Notes: generated from the letters alone by a model not told the origin. 64,000 nucleotides of DNA from Lachnospiraceae bacterium (GCA_016287765.1 JAEEWS010000001.1:58686-122685), one strand, 5' to 3'; positions 56,210 to 64,000 are shown, numbered from the stretch's first letter. Program-made: numbers and translations.

Positions 56210-57004
56210 ATGAACACTTCAAAAAAAGAATTATCCATTAACGGAAACACCCTAAAACTCGTTGCCATTATCACAATGTTTATCGATCATCTAACCTATG
56301 TTTTTGTGGAAGCCTATCAGCTGCCCAAGGTCTATCGGTCCTATGTGGGAGGTGCAGATCTGACCTATACTTCTGCGGATTACAAGCTTTGGTCGAATCT
56401 GGACATTATCGGACGAGGCATAGGCAGGCTGGCCTTTCCCATATTTTTGTTTCTGATGCTGGAGGGTTTTCTTCATACCAGAAATGTATGGAAATACGCT
56501 CTTCGCCTCGGGATCTTTGCCCTTCTTTCAGAAATACCTTTTGATATGGCTTTTAGTGGAACTTACTTTGACTTTGAAAGTCAAAATGTATTTTTCAATC
56601 TTTTACTTGGTCTTTTGATGATGATATGTTTTGAGTACATTTCAGATAATATCGCCAATAAATATGCAATAATCGCTCTTCAAACCCTTGTTTTTGCGAT
56701 CTTCCTAGCGGCTGCGGGCTTTTTGAAATGTGATTACACTTACATGGGAATAGCCATGACCGCCGCCGTATACATCACCAGAAACCAACGCAAGCACATG
56801 TGGTGGGCTGTGCTGATAGCCATGGTGCTGACGCTTATTCCCGTTCACTCAAGTCCCCTGGAGATACTGGGATGTCTTTCCTTCTTTTTGATCGCATGTT
56901 ATAACGGAGAAAGAGGTAATTTCAATCTAAAGTATTTCTTCTACCTTTTCTATCCGGTTCATCTTTTGATCCTGGGGCTGATAAGGATGCTGGTATTGCA
57001 ATAA
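56210..57004 (+). CDS. TraX family membrane protein
   Basis: A 264-aa polytopic protein of the TraX family: LKLVAIITMFIDHL near the N terminus, IGRLAFPIFLFLMLEGF, and AKE-like mid loops, then a C-terminal hydrophobic run ending FYLFYPVHLLILGLIR. The name comes from plasmid F-pilin acetylase, but chromosomal Firmicute members have no conjugation role that I know of; they look like acyltransferase-3-type proteins. It is on the plus strand and faces tyrS. AAGGA precedes the ATG. Confidence 0.85.
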   Translation: MNTSKKELSINGNTLKLVAIITMFIDHLTYVFVEAYQLPKVYRSYVGGADLTYTSADYKLWSNLDIIGRGIGRLAFPIFLFLMLEGFLHTRNVWKYALRLGIFALLSEIPFDMAFSGTYFDFESQNVFFNLLLGLLMMICFEYISDNIANKYAIIALQTLVFAIFLAAAGFLKCDYTYMGIAMTAAVYITRNQRKHMWWAVLIAMVLTLIPVHSSPLEILGCLSFFLIACYNGERGNFNLKYFFYLFYPVHLLILGLIRMLVLQ

Positions 57005-57005
57005 A

Positions 57006-57040
57006 AAATAAAGACACGGTAATGATGCCGTGTCTTTTTA
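57006..57040. terminator. Bidirectional terminator between the TraX-like gene and tyrS
   Basis: AAAGACACGG (57010-57019) pairs with CCGTGTCTTT (57028-57037), a 10-bp stem with A-rich left and T-rich right flanks, between convergent stops at 57004 and 57052. Confidence 0.88.
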
Positions 57041-57051
57041 TTGTCAGGAAA

Positions 57052-58278
57052 CTATTTTACGATTATCCTGCAGAAGTTCTTTTTACCCTTTTTAACTATG
57101 ATGCCGTCTCCGGAAAGCTCTTTCTTAGTAAAGCACTTCTTGAAATCCGTAACCTTTTCATCATTAACGGAAACGCCGCCCTGCTCCACATTTCTTCTTC
57201 CGTCTCCGCGAGAGCCTACCAGTGCAGCCTTAACAAGAATGCTGACGATATCGATGGAGCCGTCGGTGAGATCCTCATCGGTAAGTTCTGTGCAAGGCAT
57301 ATTGGAATCATCTCCGACACCTGCAAAAAGCGCCTTTGATGCGTCAAGAGCCTTCTGTGCCTCTTCTTCACCATGAACCATCTTTGTGAGTTCAAAGCCA
57401 AGGATCTCTTTAGCCTTGTTGAGTTCGCTGCCTTCCCACTTTTCCATCTTTTGGATCTCCTCAAGAGGAATGAAGGTGAGAAGTTTAAGGCACTTGATAA
57501 CATCAGCGTCTCCCACATTTCTCCAATACTGGAAGAATTCAAAAGGAGTGGTCTTGTTGGGATCCAGCCATACGGCATTACCTGCGGTCTTACCCATCTT
57601 GTTGCCGTGAGAGTCTGTAAGAAGGGTGATGGTCATTGCATGAGCATCCTTACCCAACTTACGGCGGATGAGCTCAGTACCTCCCAGCATATTGCTCCAC
57701 TGATCATCGCCACCGAACTCCATATTGCATCCGTATTTCTGGTACAGCATATAGAAATCATAGCTCTGCATGATCATGTAGTTGAATTCAAGGAAGGTGA
57801 GACCCTTTTCCATTCTCTGCTTGTAGCACTCGGCTCTCAGCATGTTGTTAACACTGAAGCATGCCCCCACTTCTCTTAAAAGCTCAACATAGTTCAGCTT
57901 AAGGAGCCAGTCCGCATTGTTTACCATCATTGCTCCGCCTTCGCCGAAATCGATGAACTTTTCCATCTGGCGCTTAAAGCACTCTGCATTGTGATCGATG
58001 TCTTCCTTGGTAAGCATCTTTCTCATATCGCTCTTTCCGGAAGGATCGCCGATCATGGTAGTTCCTCCGCCGATAAGAGCTATAGGCTTATTTCCGGCCA
58101 TCTGTAATCTCTTCATGAGCGAAAGCGCCATGAAATGTCCTGCGGTAAGTGAATCCGCAGTACAGTCAAATCCAATGTAAAATGTTGCTTTTCCGGCATC
58201 GATCATCTTCTTGATCTCAGCTTCATCCGTTACCTGGGCGATCAAACCTCTCGCCACCAGTTCTTCATAGCATGTCAT
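57052..58278 (-). CDS. tyrS: Tyrosyl-tRNA synthetase
   Basis: A 408-aa class I synthetase. The HIGH-like signature is GFDCTADSLTAGHF near residues 37-50, and the KMSKS loop appears as GNKMGKTAGNAV. The C-terminal S4 RNA-binding domain (about 340-408) completes the layout. The gene is preceded by a T-box leader with a UAC specifier, so expression should rise when tRNA-Tyr is uncharged. GGAGG precedes the ATG. Confidence 0.97.
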   Translation of the reverse strand: MTCYEELVARGLIAQVTDEAEIKKMIDAGKATFYIGFDCTADSLTAGHFMALSLMKRLQMAGNKPIALIGGGTTMIGDPSGKSDMRKMLTKEDIDHNAECFKRQMEKFIDFGEGGAMMVNNADWLLKLNYVELLREVGACFSVNNMLRAECYKQRMEKGLTFLEFNYMIMQSYDFYMLYQKYGCNMEFGGDDQWSNMLGGTELIRRKLGKDAHAMTITLLTDSHGNKMGKTAGNAVWLDPNKTTPFEFFQYWRNVGDADVIKCLKLLTFIPLEEIQKMEKWEGSELNKAKEILGFELTKMVHGEEEAQKALDASKALFAGVGDDSNMPCTELTDEDLTDGSIDIVSILVKAALVGSRGDGRRNVEQGGVSVNDEKVTDFKKCFTKKELSGDGIIVKKGKKNFCRIIVK

Positions 58279-58321
58279 AATCTGACCTCCTAAAAATAAA
58301 TACTAACTTTGTTAATAAAAC

Positions 58322-58587
58322 AAAAAGCCTCGCCCTTAAATAAGGACGAGGCGAGACTTTGCTTCGTGTTACCACCTTAATTCACAAGCAGCTCACACTG
58401 CCTGTCTCAGCAGGTACATTCATACCCTTGCGATATAACGGTCGCTTCCCGTTGCAGCCTACTGATCTCTTTCGGTGCACAACTCCGAGACGTATTCACA
58501 TTTATTCCGCTTAGCCTCTCATCAACCGGCTATTTTCTGTAAGCTTCCCTAATGCTACTCTTTCTCATCAATGTCTTTGATGGACTT
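58322..58587 (-). promoter_or_regulatory. T-box riboswitch of tyrS, tyrosine specifier UAC
   Basis: The leader shows the T-box core AAGGTGGTAACACG (58365-58378), in which the TGGT can pair with the tRNA acceptor end. The specifier TAC (58492-58494) lies in the context GTGAATACGTC. A terminator follows: GCCTCG paired with CGAGGC and an inner CCTT/AAGG, then TTTTTGTTTT at about 58322-58352. TAC is the tyrosine codon, matching the downstream gene. Uncharged tRNA-Tyr would favour antitermination. Confidence 0.95.
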
Positions 58588-58615
58588 ATTCTAACAAAAA
58601 TATTTTTAATGTCAA
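58588..58615 (-). promoter_or_regulatory. Promoter of tyrS
   Basis: Minus-strand TTGACA (58610-58615), 16-bp spacer, TAGAAT (58588-58593). It lies directly upstream of the T-box leader. Confidence 0.75.
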
Positions 58616-58669
58616 GAAGACTTTAACAATTTCAAATGATAAAGTCATCCGATCTTCTTCCAAAGTTTA

Positions 58670-59959
58670 TTACTTTGTAGGAACCAGTTTGGTCTGTCCG
58701 CCCATATAAGGCTGTAATGCCTTGGGGATCAGAACGCTGCCGTCAGCCTGAAGATTATTCTCAAGGAAAGCGATGAGCATACGGGGCGGAGCAACAACAG
58801 TATTGTTAAGTGTATGAGGAAGATACTTTTCTCCGTTTTCTCCGGATACTCTCATACGAAGTCTTCTTGCCTGTGCATCTCCGAGGTTGGAGCAGGAACC
58901 TACTTCAAAGTATTTCTTCTGTCTGGGTGACCATGCCTCTACGTCAAGGGACTTAACCTTAAGATCTGCCAGATCTCCGGAGCAGCACTCCAGTGTTCTT
59001 ACGGGAATATCAAGGCTTCTGAAAAGGTCTACCGTATTCTGCCAAAGCTTGTTGAACCACATGGGGCTTTCTTCCGGCTTGCAGACAACGATCATCTCCT
59101 GCTTTTCAAACTGATGGATCCTGTAAACGCCACGTTCCTCAATACCGTGAGCACCCTTTTCCTTACGGAAGCAGGGTGAATAGCTGGTAAGTGTCTGAGG
59201 AAGTGTATTCTCGGGAATGATCTGATCGATAAACTTACCGATCATTGAATGCTCGGAAGTACCGATGAGGTAAAGATCCTCTCCTTCGATCTTATACATC
59301 ATTGCATCCATCTCTGCGAAGCTCATTACGCCTGTAACCACATCCGCACGGATCATAAAAGGAGGAACACAATACTTAAATCCTCTTCCGATCATAAAAT
59401 CTCTTGCATAAGCTATAACGGAAGAATGAAGTCTTGCGATATCGCCCATAAGGTAATAGAAACCGTTTCCTGCAACTCTTCTGGCGGAATCAAGATCTAT
59501 ACCGTCAAAGCGCTCCATGATATCCGTATGATAAGGGATCTCAAAATCAGGGACCACAGGCTCTCCGAAGCGCTCGATCTCAACGTTTTCGGAATCATCC
59601 TTACCGATGGGTACCGAAGGATCGATGATGTTGGGAATGATCATCATGATATTCTTGATCTTCTCTGCATATTCAGGCTCAAGCTTTTCAAGCTCAGCAA
59701 GTCTTGCAGCAAATTCTGCAGTCTTTTTCTTTGCTTCTTCAGCCTCTTCCTTCTTTCCCTGTGCCATAAGAGCACCGATGCTCTTGGAGATCTTGTTCTT
59801 CTCCGCACGAAGAGAATCTGCCTCCTGCTTGAACTCACGGCTCTTCTTGTCAAGTTCGATCACTTCATCCACAAGGGGAAGCTTGGAATCCTGAAACTTA
59901 TTTTTGATGTTCTGTTTAACGACATCGGGGTTCTCCCTCAAAAACTTAATGTCTATCAT
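58670..59959 (-). CDS. serS: Seryl-tRNA synthetase
   Basis: A class II synthetase of 429 aa. The N-terminal helical arm (about 30-105) binds the long variable arm of tRNA-Ser. Motif 2 is seen in SPCFRKEKGAHGIEERGVYRIHQFEK (split here for length as SPCFRKEKG and GVYRIHQFEK), motif 3 in NTVVAPPRMLIAFLEN. I chose ATG at 59957-59959, giving MIDIKFLRENPD with GGAGA five bases upstream; a longer frame starting at 60019 lacks a good site. No T-box is visible. Confidence 0.96.
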   Translation of the reverse strand: MIDIKFLRENPDVVKQNIKNKFQDSKLPLVDEVIELDKKSREFKQEADSLRAEKNKISKSIGALMAQGKKEEAEEAKKKTAEFAARLAELEKLEPEYAEKIKNIMMIIPNIIDPSVPIGKDDSENVEIERFGEPVVPDFEIPYHTDIMERFDGIDLDSARRVAGNGFYYLMGDIARLHSSVIAYARDFMIGRGFKYCVPPFMIRADVVTGVMSFAEMDAMMYKIEGEDLYLIGTSEHSMIGKFIDQIIPENTLPQTLTSYSPCFRKEKGAHGIEERGVYRIHQFEKQEMIVVCKPEESPMWFNKLWQNTVDLFRSLDIPVRTLECCSGDLADLKVKSLDVEAWSPRQKKYFEVGSCSNLGDAQARRLRMRVSGENGEKYLPHTLNNTVVAPPRMLIAFLENNLQADGSVLIPKALQPYMGGQTKLVPTK

Positions 59960-60037
59960 AATATTCTCCATTTCCGCGACTGCTACGCATAAATATTGAA
60001 ACACATTATATTCCAACATGTTCCAAATTTCAACATC

Positions 60038-60077
60038 AAAAAGAAAAAGAGACCGAACACATGGTGTATGTCCGGTC
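60038..60077 (-). terminator. Rho-independent terminator after the CotH-like gene
   Basis: GACCGGACA (60069-60077 on minus) pairs with TGTTCGGTC (60051-60059), a 9-bp stem with one G-T pair, followed by TCTTTTTCTTTTT. It lies 8 bp after the stop. Confidence 0.85.
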
Positions 60078-60084
60078 CGGTATC

Positions 60085-61710
60085 CTAATGAAGATTTATG
60101 TTAAAGTTTTTCTCCATATATGCTCTGGAATAATTCTTCCTCTGCTTGGCAAAATTCTTGATCTCTTTGGTATAGCCGTCGAAGAGATAGCTGCCTGTCC
60201 ATATGCCTTCCGTACCTTTTGCTTTAAGCACTTCGATATATTCGAAGAAGTACTTCATTTCCGTGGCTCTCTCCTCATTCATCTCATCAAGGACTTTGCT
60301 GAGATTTGTCTTTGAAAGAGCGCCTTCCGCAAGTTCAAGGCTGAAGGAAGTGAAAATGTCCCTGCACTCCGCTCTTTTCATAATAGCCGCAAAGAGGGGT
60401 GAGTACTTATCGTTTTCCACAAGCTTATCCTTGTCATCCTTGAGTTCCGGAGAAAGCACCTCTCCCAGCTTATCATAGTTAGCCATACATTCCTTCTGAC
60501 CGTACAAGCCCATACCATAGTCCATGTCATGAAGGAGGAAGCGCCATTTTCCGTCATATATTGTCCCGACCTCATAGTTTTCTCCGTTGGGCGCATAATA
60601 TCTGTAGCACTTGTAATTGTTGTTGGGCCAGTCCTTATTGCAGATGTAGATATTATAAGCATAATACTTAATGTAGTTTTCCACATCCATAAAATCACAG
60701 AGCTTTTTATAATTGGAATCCAGCGTATAATCCAGCTTTGAAAACTCTTCATAGGCTTTATTGAATTCCTTTGCCGCTATTACGGTAAGTTCATCATTGT
60801 CCTCTTCGGACTTTTCCGTTTCCGTTCCTTCTATAACAACGAATTCGCCGTTCTTGTTCTTATCGCCGTACTTATTCTTAAAGTAATTGTCGCAATAAAC
60901 CTCATGAAGCCAATAAAAACCTCTGTACTCTCCGTTCAGATAATAGATGGCAGGCTCAACGGCTTCATAGTCTGTAAATCCCGCATCCTTCGCAAGAGTC
61001 TGGGCCAGCTCGTCCCTTATCCAGGCAAACTGCCAGTCGTTTCCGCTGTCTCTTAAAACCAGCTTCTTGTACTTTTTCACATACTCATCTTCATAGAGCT
61101 TTTCGGTGTTAAAGAAATTATATTTAAAATTCTTGTTGGCCGCATCATAGCTTTCACGTGCAAAAAGCTTGACGGATTTAAGATAGTTCATACGGGAATA
61201 TCCACCGTAGATCCTTAATCCTGCCATTTGAGAGATGATCTTGTTTCCGTTTTTGTCCCAGGCATCGATTATAACCTGTCTCTCGCTTTCACGGCCTCTG
61301 GCTTCATAATTTTCACCGTAGAAAAGGCCGTTGGGATAATCGGTGAGTTCCGCCGGATTACCCATTATCGAAAAAACATAGGTGGTAAACTCACGGTCGG
61401 GAGAAACGTTCAAAACCGAATAAATGGATTCCGCCCCCGGTGTGGGAGTGGGTGTAGCCTTTGTATGTTTTGCTCCGGAATCTCCCTGAGTCTGAGTGGC
61501 CGGCTCAGGTGTGGGAGTGATAAGCCCCTGTTGTCTTAAATAGTCCCAAAAGTCTGTGCCCCGGTTATCGTTGTCTCCGCCTTGTCTCTGCTCCTCTATA
61601 GGAGTGGGGGTGGCGGTTATCTGAACGGGATGATCGTTGTCCTGTGACGTACAGCCGGCAAGCATGATCCCAAATGCAAATAGAACCGGCAAAAGTAATC
61701 TCTTTCTCAT
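60085..61710 (-). CDS. CotH-kinase-family lipoprotein
   Basis: An exported protein of 541 aa. A lipoprotein signal with lipobox MLAGC is followed by a Pro/Thr linker (PTPEPATQTQ, TPTPTPG, to about residue 95). The CotH kinase domain (about 130-530) shows ANKNFKYNFFNTEK, LVLRDSGND, ELAQTLAKDAGF, GEYRGFYWLHEVY and FLLHDMDYGMG; the last two contain family catalytic residues. CotH proteins phosphorylate secreted proteins in spore coats; non-sporulation homologues occur on cellulosome and surface proteins. The start at 61708-61710 (GAGG six bases upstream) is preferred over an ATG six codons earlier. Its target is unknown. Confidence 0.87.
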   Translation of the reverse strand: MRKRLLLPVLFAFGIMLAGCTSQDNDHPVQITATPTPIEEQRQGGDNDNRGTDFWDYLRQQGLITPTPEPATQTQGDSGAKHTKATPTPTPGAESIYSVLNVSPDREFTTYVFSIMGNPAELTDYPNGLFYGENYEARGRESERQVIIDAWDKNGNKIISQMAGLRIYGGYSRMNYLKSVKLFARESYDAANKNFKYNFFNTEKLYEDEYVKKYKKLVLRDSGNDWQFAWIRDELAQTLAKDAGFTDYEAVEPAIYYLNGEYRGFYWLHEVYCDNYFKNKYGDKNKNGEFVVIEGTETEKSEEDNDELTVIAAKEFNKAYEEFSKLDYTLDSNYKKLCDFMDVENYIKYYAYNIYICNKDWPNNNYKCYRYYAPNGENYEVGTIYDGKWRFLLHDMDYGMGLYGQKECMANYDKLGEVLSPELKDDKDKLVENDKYSPLFAAIMKRAECRDIFTSFSLELAEGALSKTNLSKVLDEMNEERATEMKYFFEYIEVLKAKGTEGIWTGSYLFDGYTKEIKNFAKQRKNYSRAYMEKNFNINLH

Positions 61711-61778
61711 ATTAAACCTCATATACATTTATGCCTTTTAAGTAGCCTCAACCGCTTGCCAAAGGCAAACATATATCC

Positions 61779-61784
61779 ATTATA
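61779..61784 (-). promoter_or_regulatory. -10 box candidate for the CotH-like gene
   Basis: A perfect minus-strand TATAAT lies about 70 bp before the start. I see no convincing -35 at 17 bp. The remaining gap to the tRNA terminator is AT-rich and otherwise featureless. Confidence 0.4.
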
Positions 61785-61875
61785 CTCCAATATTCAAAAA
61801 TTGCATTCTCAATTTTTGCTTATTTAGTATCAATGATTAAGAAAAAACATTTTTATTAAAAAAATGCCGAAAAGT

Positions 61876-61909
61876 ATAAAAAAAAGTGATATGACTTTAC
61901 ATATCACTT
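61876..61909 (-). terminator. Rho-independent terminator of the tRNA pair
   Basis: AAGTGATATG (61900-61909 on minus) pairs with CATATCACTT (61884-61893), a perfect 10-bp stem, followed by T residues. It lies 13 bp after tRNA-Thr. Confidence 0.88.
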
Positions 61910-61921
61910 GGATCAACGTAA

Positions 61922-61993
61922 GCTGGAAGCGGGAATCGGACCCGCGACCTACGCATTACGAGTGCGTCGCTCTACCGACTGAGCCATTCCAGC
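61922..61993 (-). tRNA. tRNA-Thr (anticodon CGT)
   Basis: A 72-nt cloverleaf: 7-bp acceptor GCTGGAA/TTCCAGC, D stem GCTC/GAGC, anticodon stem ACGCA/TGCGT with loop CTCGTAA (anticodon CGT, reading ACG), T stem GCGGG/CCCGC. CCA is not encoded. It is the second of two tRNAs transcribed together. Confidence 0.97.
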
Positions 61994-62021
61994 AATCACC
62001 CTCAAGCATTGCATGAGGAAT

Positions 62022-62094
62022 CGAGGCGACGGGATTTGAACCCACGACCTCTGCGTCCCGAACGCAGCGCTCTACCAAACTGAGCCACACCTCG
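62022..62094 (-). tRNA. tRNA-Pro (anticodon CGG)
   Basis: A 73-nt cloverleaf: acceptor CGAGGTG/CGCCTCG, D stem GCTC/GAGC, anticodon stem CTGCG/CGCAG with loop TTCGGGA (anticodon CGG, reading CCG), T stem GTGGG/CCCGT with G-T pairs. CCA is not encoded. Confidence 0.97.
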
Positions 62095-62118
62095 AGTCGC
62101 TTAAAATCAAGCTTTGTT

Positions 62119-62147
62119 ATTATGCTACAATTTCTTTGAATTGTCAA
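62119..62147 (-). promoter_or_regulatory. Promoter of the tRNA-Pro/tRNA-Thr pair
   Basis: Minus-strand TTGACA (62142-62147), 17-bp spacer, CATAAT (62119-62124), located 25 bp before tRNA-Pro. Confidence 0.85.
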
Positions 62148-62158
62148 CTGAAATTAGC

Positions 62159-62809
62159 TCAAAACAAATATTCGAACAATTCCTTTGTATCCGTGAAATA
62201 CCTGTCACTGTGGGCTTTCATGAAGTCTCTTATCTCCGGTACATTGTTGCACCATCCTGCCCCTATGAAATCAACCCCAAAGGATCTGGCCATATCATAG
62301 CCGGGTTTAAGATCATCTATCACAACGATATCTTTTTTATTAAGCGAATATTTATCGCTGATCACCTGAAGAGCATAGGGATCCGGCTTTCTTTTCCCGT
62401 TGGGCAGTTCCCATCCGAAGATCTCGTCAGGTTCCGGAAGACTGTTTTCCTTATAATCCCTTCTGATGTTGAAATCAAAGGAATGTGAGGAAACCACGAT
62501 AAGACCGCCCTCTTTTTTTTGTCTTTCAAGGACTTCTTTCATTCCGGGATAGACCGAAGGCACTCTGGTGGAAACGTATTCCTTCCAGATAAGTTCTTCC
62601 TGCTTAAACTCTTCATCGGTCATTTTGTACTTGCCTTTACAAAACTCGATGAATCCGGGTTCAAAATTATATCTGAAATAATCATCGACGGAGATCGTTT
62701 CTCCCGGCCTCATGATGCGAAGTGCCTCAAGAAAGGCCGGGTAATGGATCTCTGCCGTGCTGCTGACCACTGTATCGTCGTGGTCAAGAACAAGACATTT
62801 ATATCTCAT
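62159..62809 (-). CDS. HAD-family hydrolase
   Basis: A protein of 216 aa. LVLDHDDTVVSS is the motif I with the nucleophile Asp; VVSSHSFDF is motif II, GKRKPDPYAL motif III and VVIDDLKPGYDMA motif IV. A helical cap (about 20-85) makes it subclass I. ATG at 62807-62809, with AGAGG upstream, starts 7 bp after the htpG stop, indicating co-translation. The longer frame into htpG is unlikely. Substrate unknown. Confidence 0.8.
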   Translation of the reverse strand: MRYKCLVLDHDDTVVSSTAEIHYPAFLEALRIMRPGETISVDDYFRYNFEPGFIEFCKGKYKMTDEEFKQEELIWKEYVSTRVPSVYPGMKEVLERQKKEGGLIVVSSHSFDFNIRRDYKENSLPEPDEIFGWELPNGKRKPDPYALQVISDKYSLNKKDIVVIDDLKPGYDMARSFGVDFIGAGWCNNVPEIRDFMKAHSDRYFTDTKELFEYLF

Positions 62810-62816
62810 ATAACCT

Positions 62817-64000
62817 CTATTTTGTAAGGAGAAGCATGATCTCATTGGATCTTTCAACAAACCTGGTCATTGCTTCGGGTTCAAGGGGCTTGTGTGCAAG
62901 GGATGCAAGATCGTAAAGCTGTTTGCAGATGAGATCCGCGTTTTCGCTCTTGGGATTCTCGAACAGGTACTTGACCAATGCATGATTAGCATTGAGCACA
63001 AGAGTCTCTCCCGCTCCAAACATGTCATTACCCATGTCCATACCGTTCATGGAATACATTCTCATCATATCCTGCATTCTGCGGCTTTCTTCGGAAAGGG
63101 TGATCATTGCAGCCACCTTTTCGCTCTTGATCTTCTCAACCTTAACTTCCAGCTTATCCTTGTTCAAAGCCTTCTTAAACATCTTTGTAAGCTTGTCGGT
63201 TTCAGCCTTAAGTTCATCTTTTGCGGTCTCATCCTTAAAAGCATCTGCAACTTCGGCATCGATCCTTAAGAATTTAACATTTTCGGATGAATATTCAAGC
63301 TGATTGATAAAGGGCTGATCGATATTGTGAGTAAGGATCACAGCATCTTTACCGTTCTCCTTAAACATATTTATGTACTGGCTCTGCTGCTTTTCGTCGG
63401 TAACGTAATATACGATATCTTTCTTTTCTTCCTTGTCCTCAGCTTTGTCGTCCTTCTTATCTTCCTTATTCTCAACAACTTCAGCCTCTACCTTGTTACC
63501 GTTCTCATCGGTAGCTTCAGCCTCTGCTGTTTCTCCCTTGGATGCCTTTACGTATTCGGGAAGGGTGATATACTTTCCTTCAAGGTTCTTATAGATCATG
63601 TAATCCTTTACCTTGTCACGGAACTTGTCATCCTTTAAGCAACCATACTTGATGAAAGGTGAAAGATCATCCCAGAACTTTTCATAGTTTTCTCTTTCGG
63701 TCTTGAACATACCGATCAGCTTATCTGCCACCTTCTTGGTGATGTAATCCGAGATCTTCTTTACGAAACCGTCATTCTGCAATGCACTTCTGGAAACATT
63801 GAGAGGAAGATCCGGACAATCAATGACACCCTTTAAGAGTAACAGGAATTCGGGAATGACCTCTTTGATGTTATCCGCAATGAACACCTGATTTGAGTAA
63901 AGCTTGATCTTGCCTTCTATTGAATCGTATTCGGTATTGATCTTAGGGAAGTACAGGATACCTTTTAAGTTAAAAGGATAATCCATGTTCAGATGGATCC
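62817..64000 (-). CDS. htpG: Chaperone HtpG (Hsp90), C-terminal part (cut by window edge)
   Basis: The visible 394 codons cover the middle and C-terminal domains. HLNMDYPFNLKGILYFPK and LPLNVSRSALQND are signatures of HtpG, corresponding to about residue 280 onward of the E. coli protein; the ATPase domain is beyond the edge. The middle part includes an unusually charged insert (about EAEATDENGNKVEAEVVENK through a KDDKAEDKEEKK run) of some 45 residues. The C-terminal domain, with NANHALVKYLFENP and LYDLASLAHKPLEP, is complete. Confidence 0.93.
   Translation of the reverse strand, partial: IHLNMDYPFNLKGILYFPKINTEYDSIEGKIKLYSNQVFIADNIKEVIPEFLLLLKGVIDCPDLPLNVSRSALQNDGFVKKISDYITKKVADKLIGMFKTERENYEKFWDDLSPFIKYGCLKDDKFRDKVKDYMIYKNLEGKYITLPEYVKASKGETAEAEATDENGNKVEAEVVENKEDKKDDKAEDKEEKKDIVYYVTDEKQQSQYINMFKENGKDAVILTHNIDQPFINQLEYSSENVKFLRIDAEVADAFKDETAKDELKAETDKLTKMFKKALNKDKLEVKVEKIKSEKVAAMITLSEESRRMQDMMRMYSMNGMDMGNDMFGAGETLVLNANHALVKYLFENPKSENADLICKQLYDLASLAHKPLEPEAMTRFVERSNEIMLLLTK

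Noticed and set aside
59960..60019. N-terminal extension of serS by 20 codons
   Set aside because: The added residues are not typical of SerS, the upstream ATG lacks a ribosome-binding site, and the internal ATG has GGAGA five bases away followed by the standard MIDIKFLR start.
62810..62860. Extension of the HAD gene into htpG
   Set aside because: It would overlap htpG by 44 bp; the internal ATG with AGAGG yields the standard motif I at the N terminus.

Overview
The window looks like a chromosomal segment of an anaerobic, low-to-moderate GC Firmicute of the family Lachnospiraceae. The taxonomic hint is inference from several things seen together: a heat-shock operon led by hrcA with CIRCE operators, a tyrosyl-tRNA synthetase T-box leader, a CheV chemotaxis protein, Firmicute-type galT, an ECF folate S component, a two-gene NfnAB-type oxidoreductase, a giant acyl-CoA dehydratase activase-like protein, and exported lipoproteins with Pro-Thr linkers (GH5 glycanase, CotH-like). 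A Butyrivibrio-type rumen or gut fibre degrader would fit. Almost every gene is on the minus strand; only a TrpR-like regulator (about 35.8 kb) and a TraX-like membrane protein (about 56.2 kb) are on the plus strand. I see no phage, transposase, CRISPR array or rRNA.

Region by region, in window order. 0-8.3 kb: coaD (cut by the edge), rsmD, a cassette of two family-2 glycosyltransferases, one polytopic membrane protein and a SpoVK/CbbX-type AAA+ ATPase, then recG. 8.4-11.3 kb: a DhaL/FakA-like kinase, an Asp23 protein, rpmB and rpsO. 11.3-17 kb: a DUF1015 protein, a folate-type ECF S component, lepB, galT and galK. 17-21.4 kb: a 398-bp regulatory gap with two palindromes, a heterodimeric ABC exporter and a small zinc-ribbon/HTH protein. 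21.5-31.3 kb: pepF, a HAD phosphatase, a cysteine desulfurase, rsmE, dnaJ, dnaK, grpE, hrcA and two CIRCE operators. 31.3-36.2 kb: a GH5 lipoprotein, the NfnB and NfnA subunits, and a YerC-type regulator. 36.2-47 kb: pcrA, an 81-aa membrane protein, a DUF2974 hydrolase, an HtrA-type protease, folC and the 1416-aa activase. 47-49.2 kb: ung, hisF, hisH. 49.2-56.1 kb: a large acidic single-pass protein, cheV, a Pro-Thr-rich lipoprotein, a histidine kinase, its response regulator and a small membrane protein. 56.2-64 kb: TraX-like, tyrS with T-box, serS, a CotH-type lipoprotein, tRNA-Thr(CGU), tRNA-Pro(CGG), a HAD phosphatase and the C-terminal part of htpG.

The genes fall into recognisable functional blocks: protein folding and quality control (hrcA-grpE-dnaK-dnaJ, htpG, HtrA-type protease, pepF, lepB), translation (rpsO, rpmB, tyrS, serS, two tRNAs, rsmD, rsmE), galactose entry into metabolism (galK, galT), folate uptake and retention (S component, folC), redox balance (NfnAB), envelope glycan modification (the 0.8-4.6 kb cassette) and signal transduction (two-component pair, cheV).

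No clearly new system jumps out, but several stretches deserve follow-up: the ATPase/glycosyltransferase cassette lodged between recG and rsmD; twin GTTAGC-N4-GCTAAC palindromes upstream of galKT; a nested inverted-repeat element between the folate S component and DUF1015 genes; competing mini-hairpins at the yerC ribosome-binding site; and several places where a terminator and the next promoter are packed against each other or overlap.
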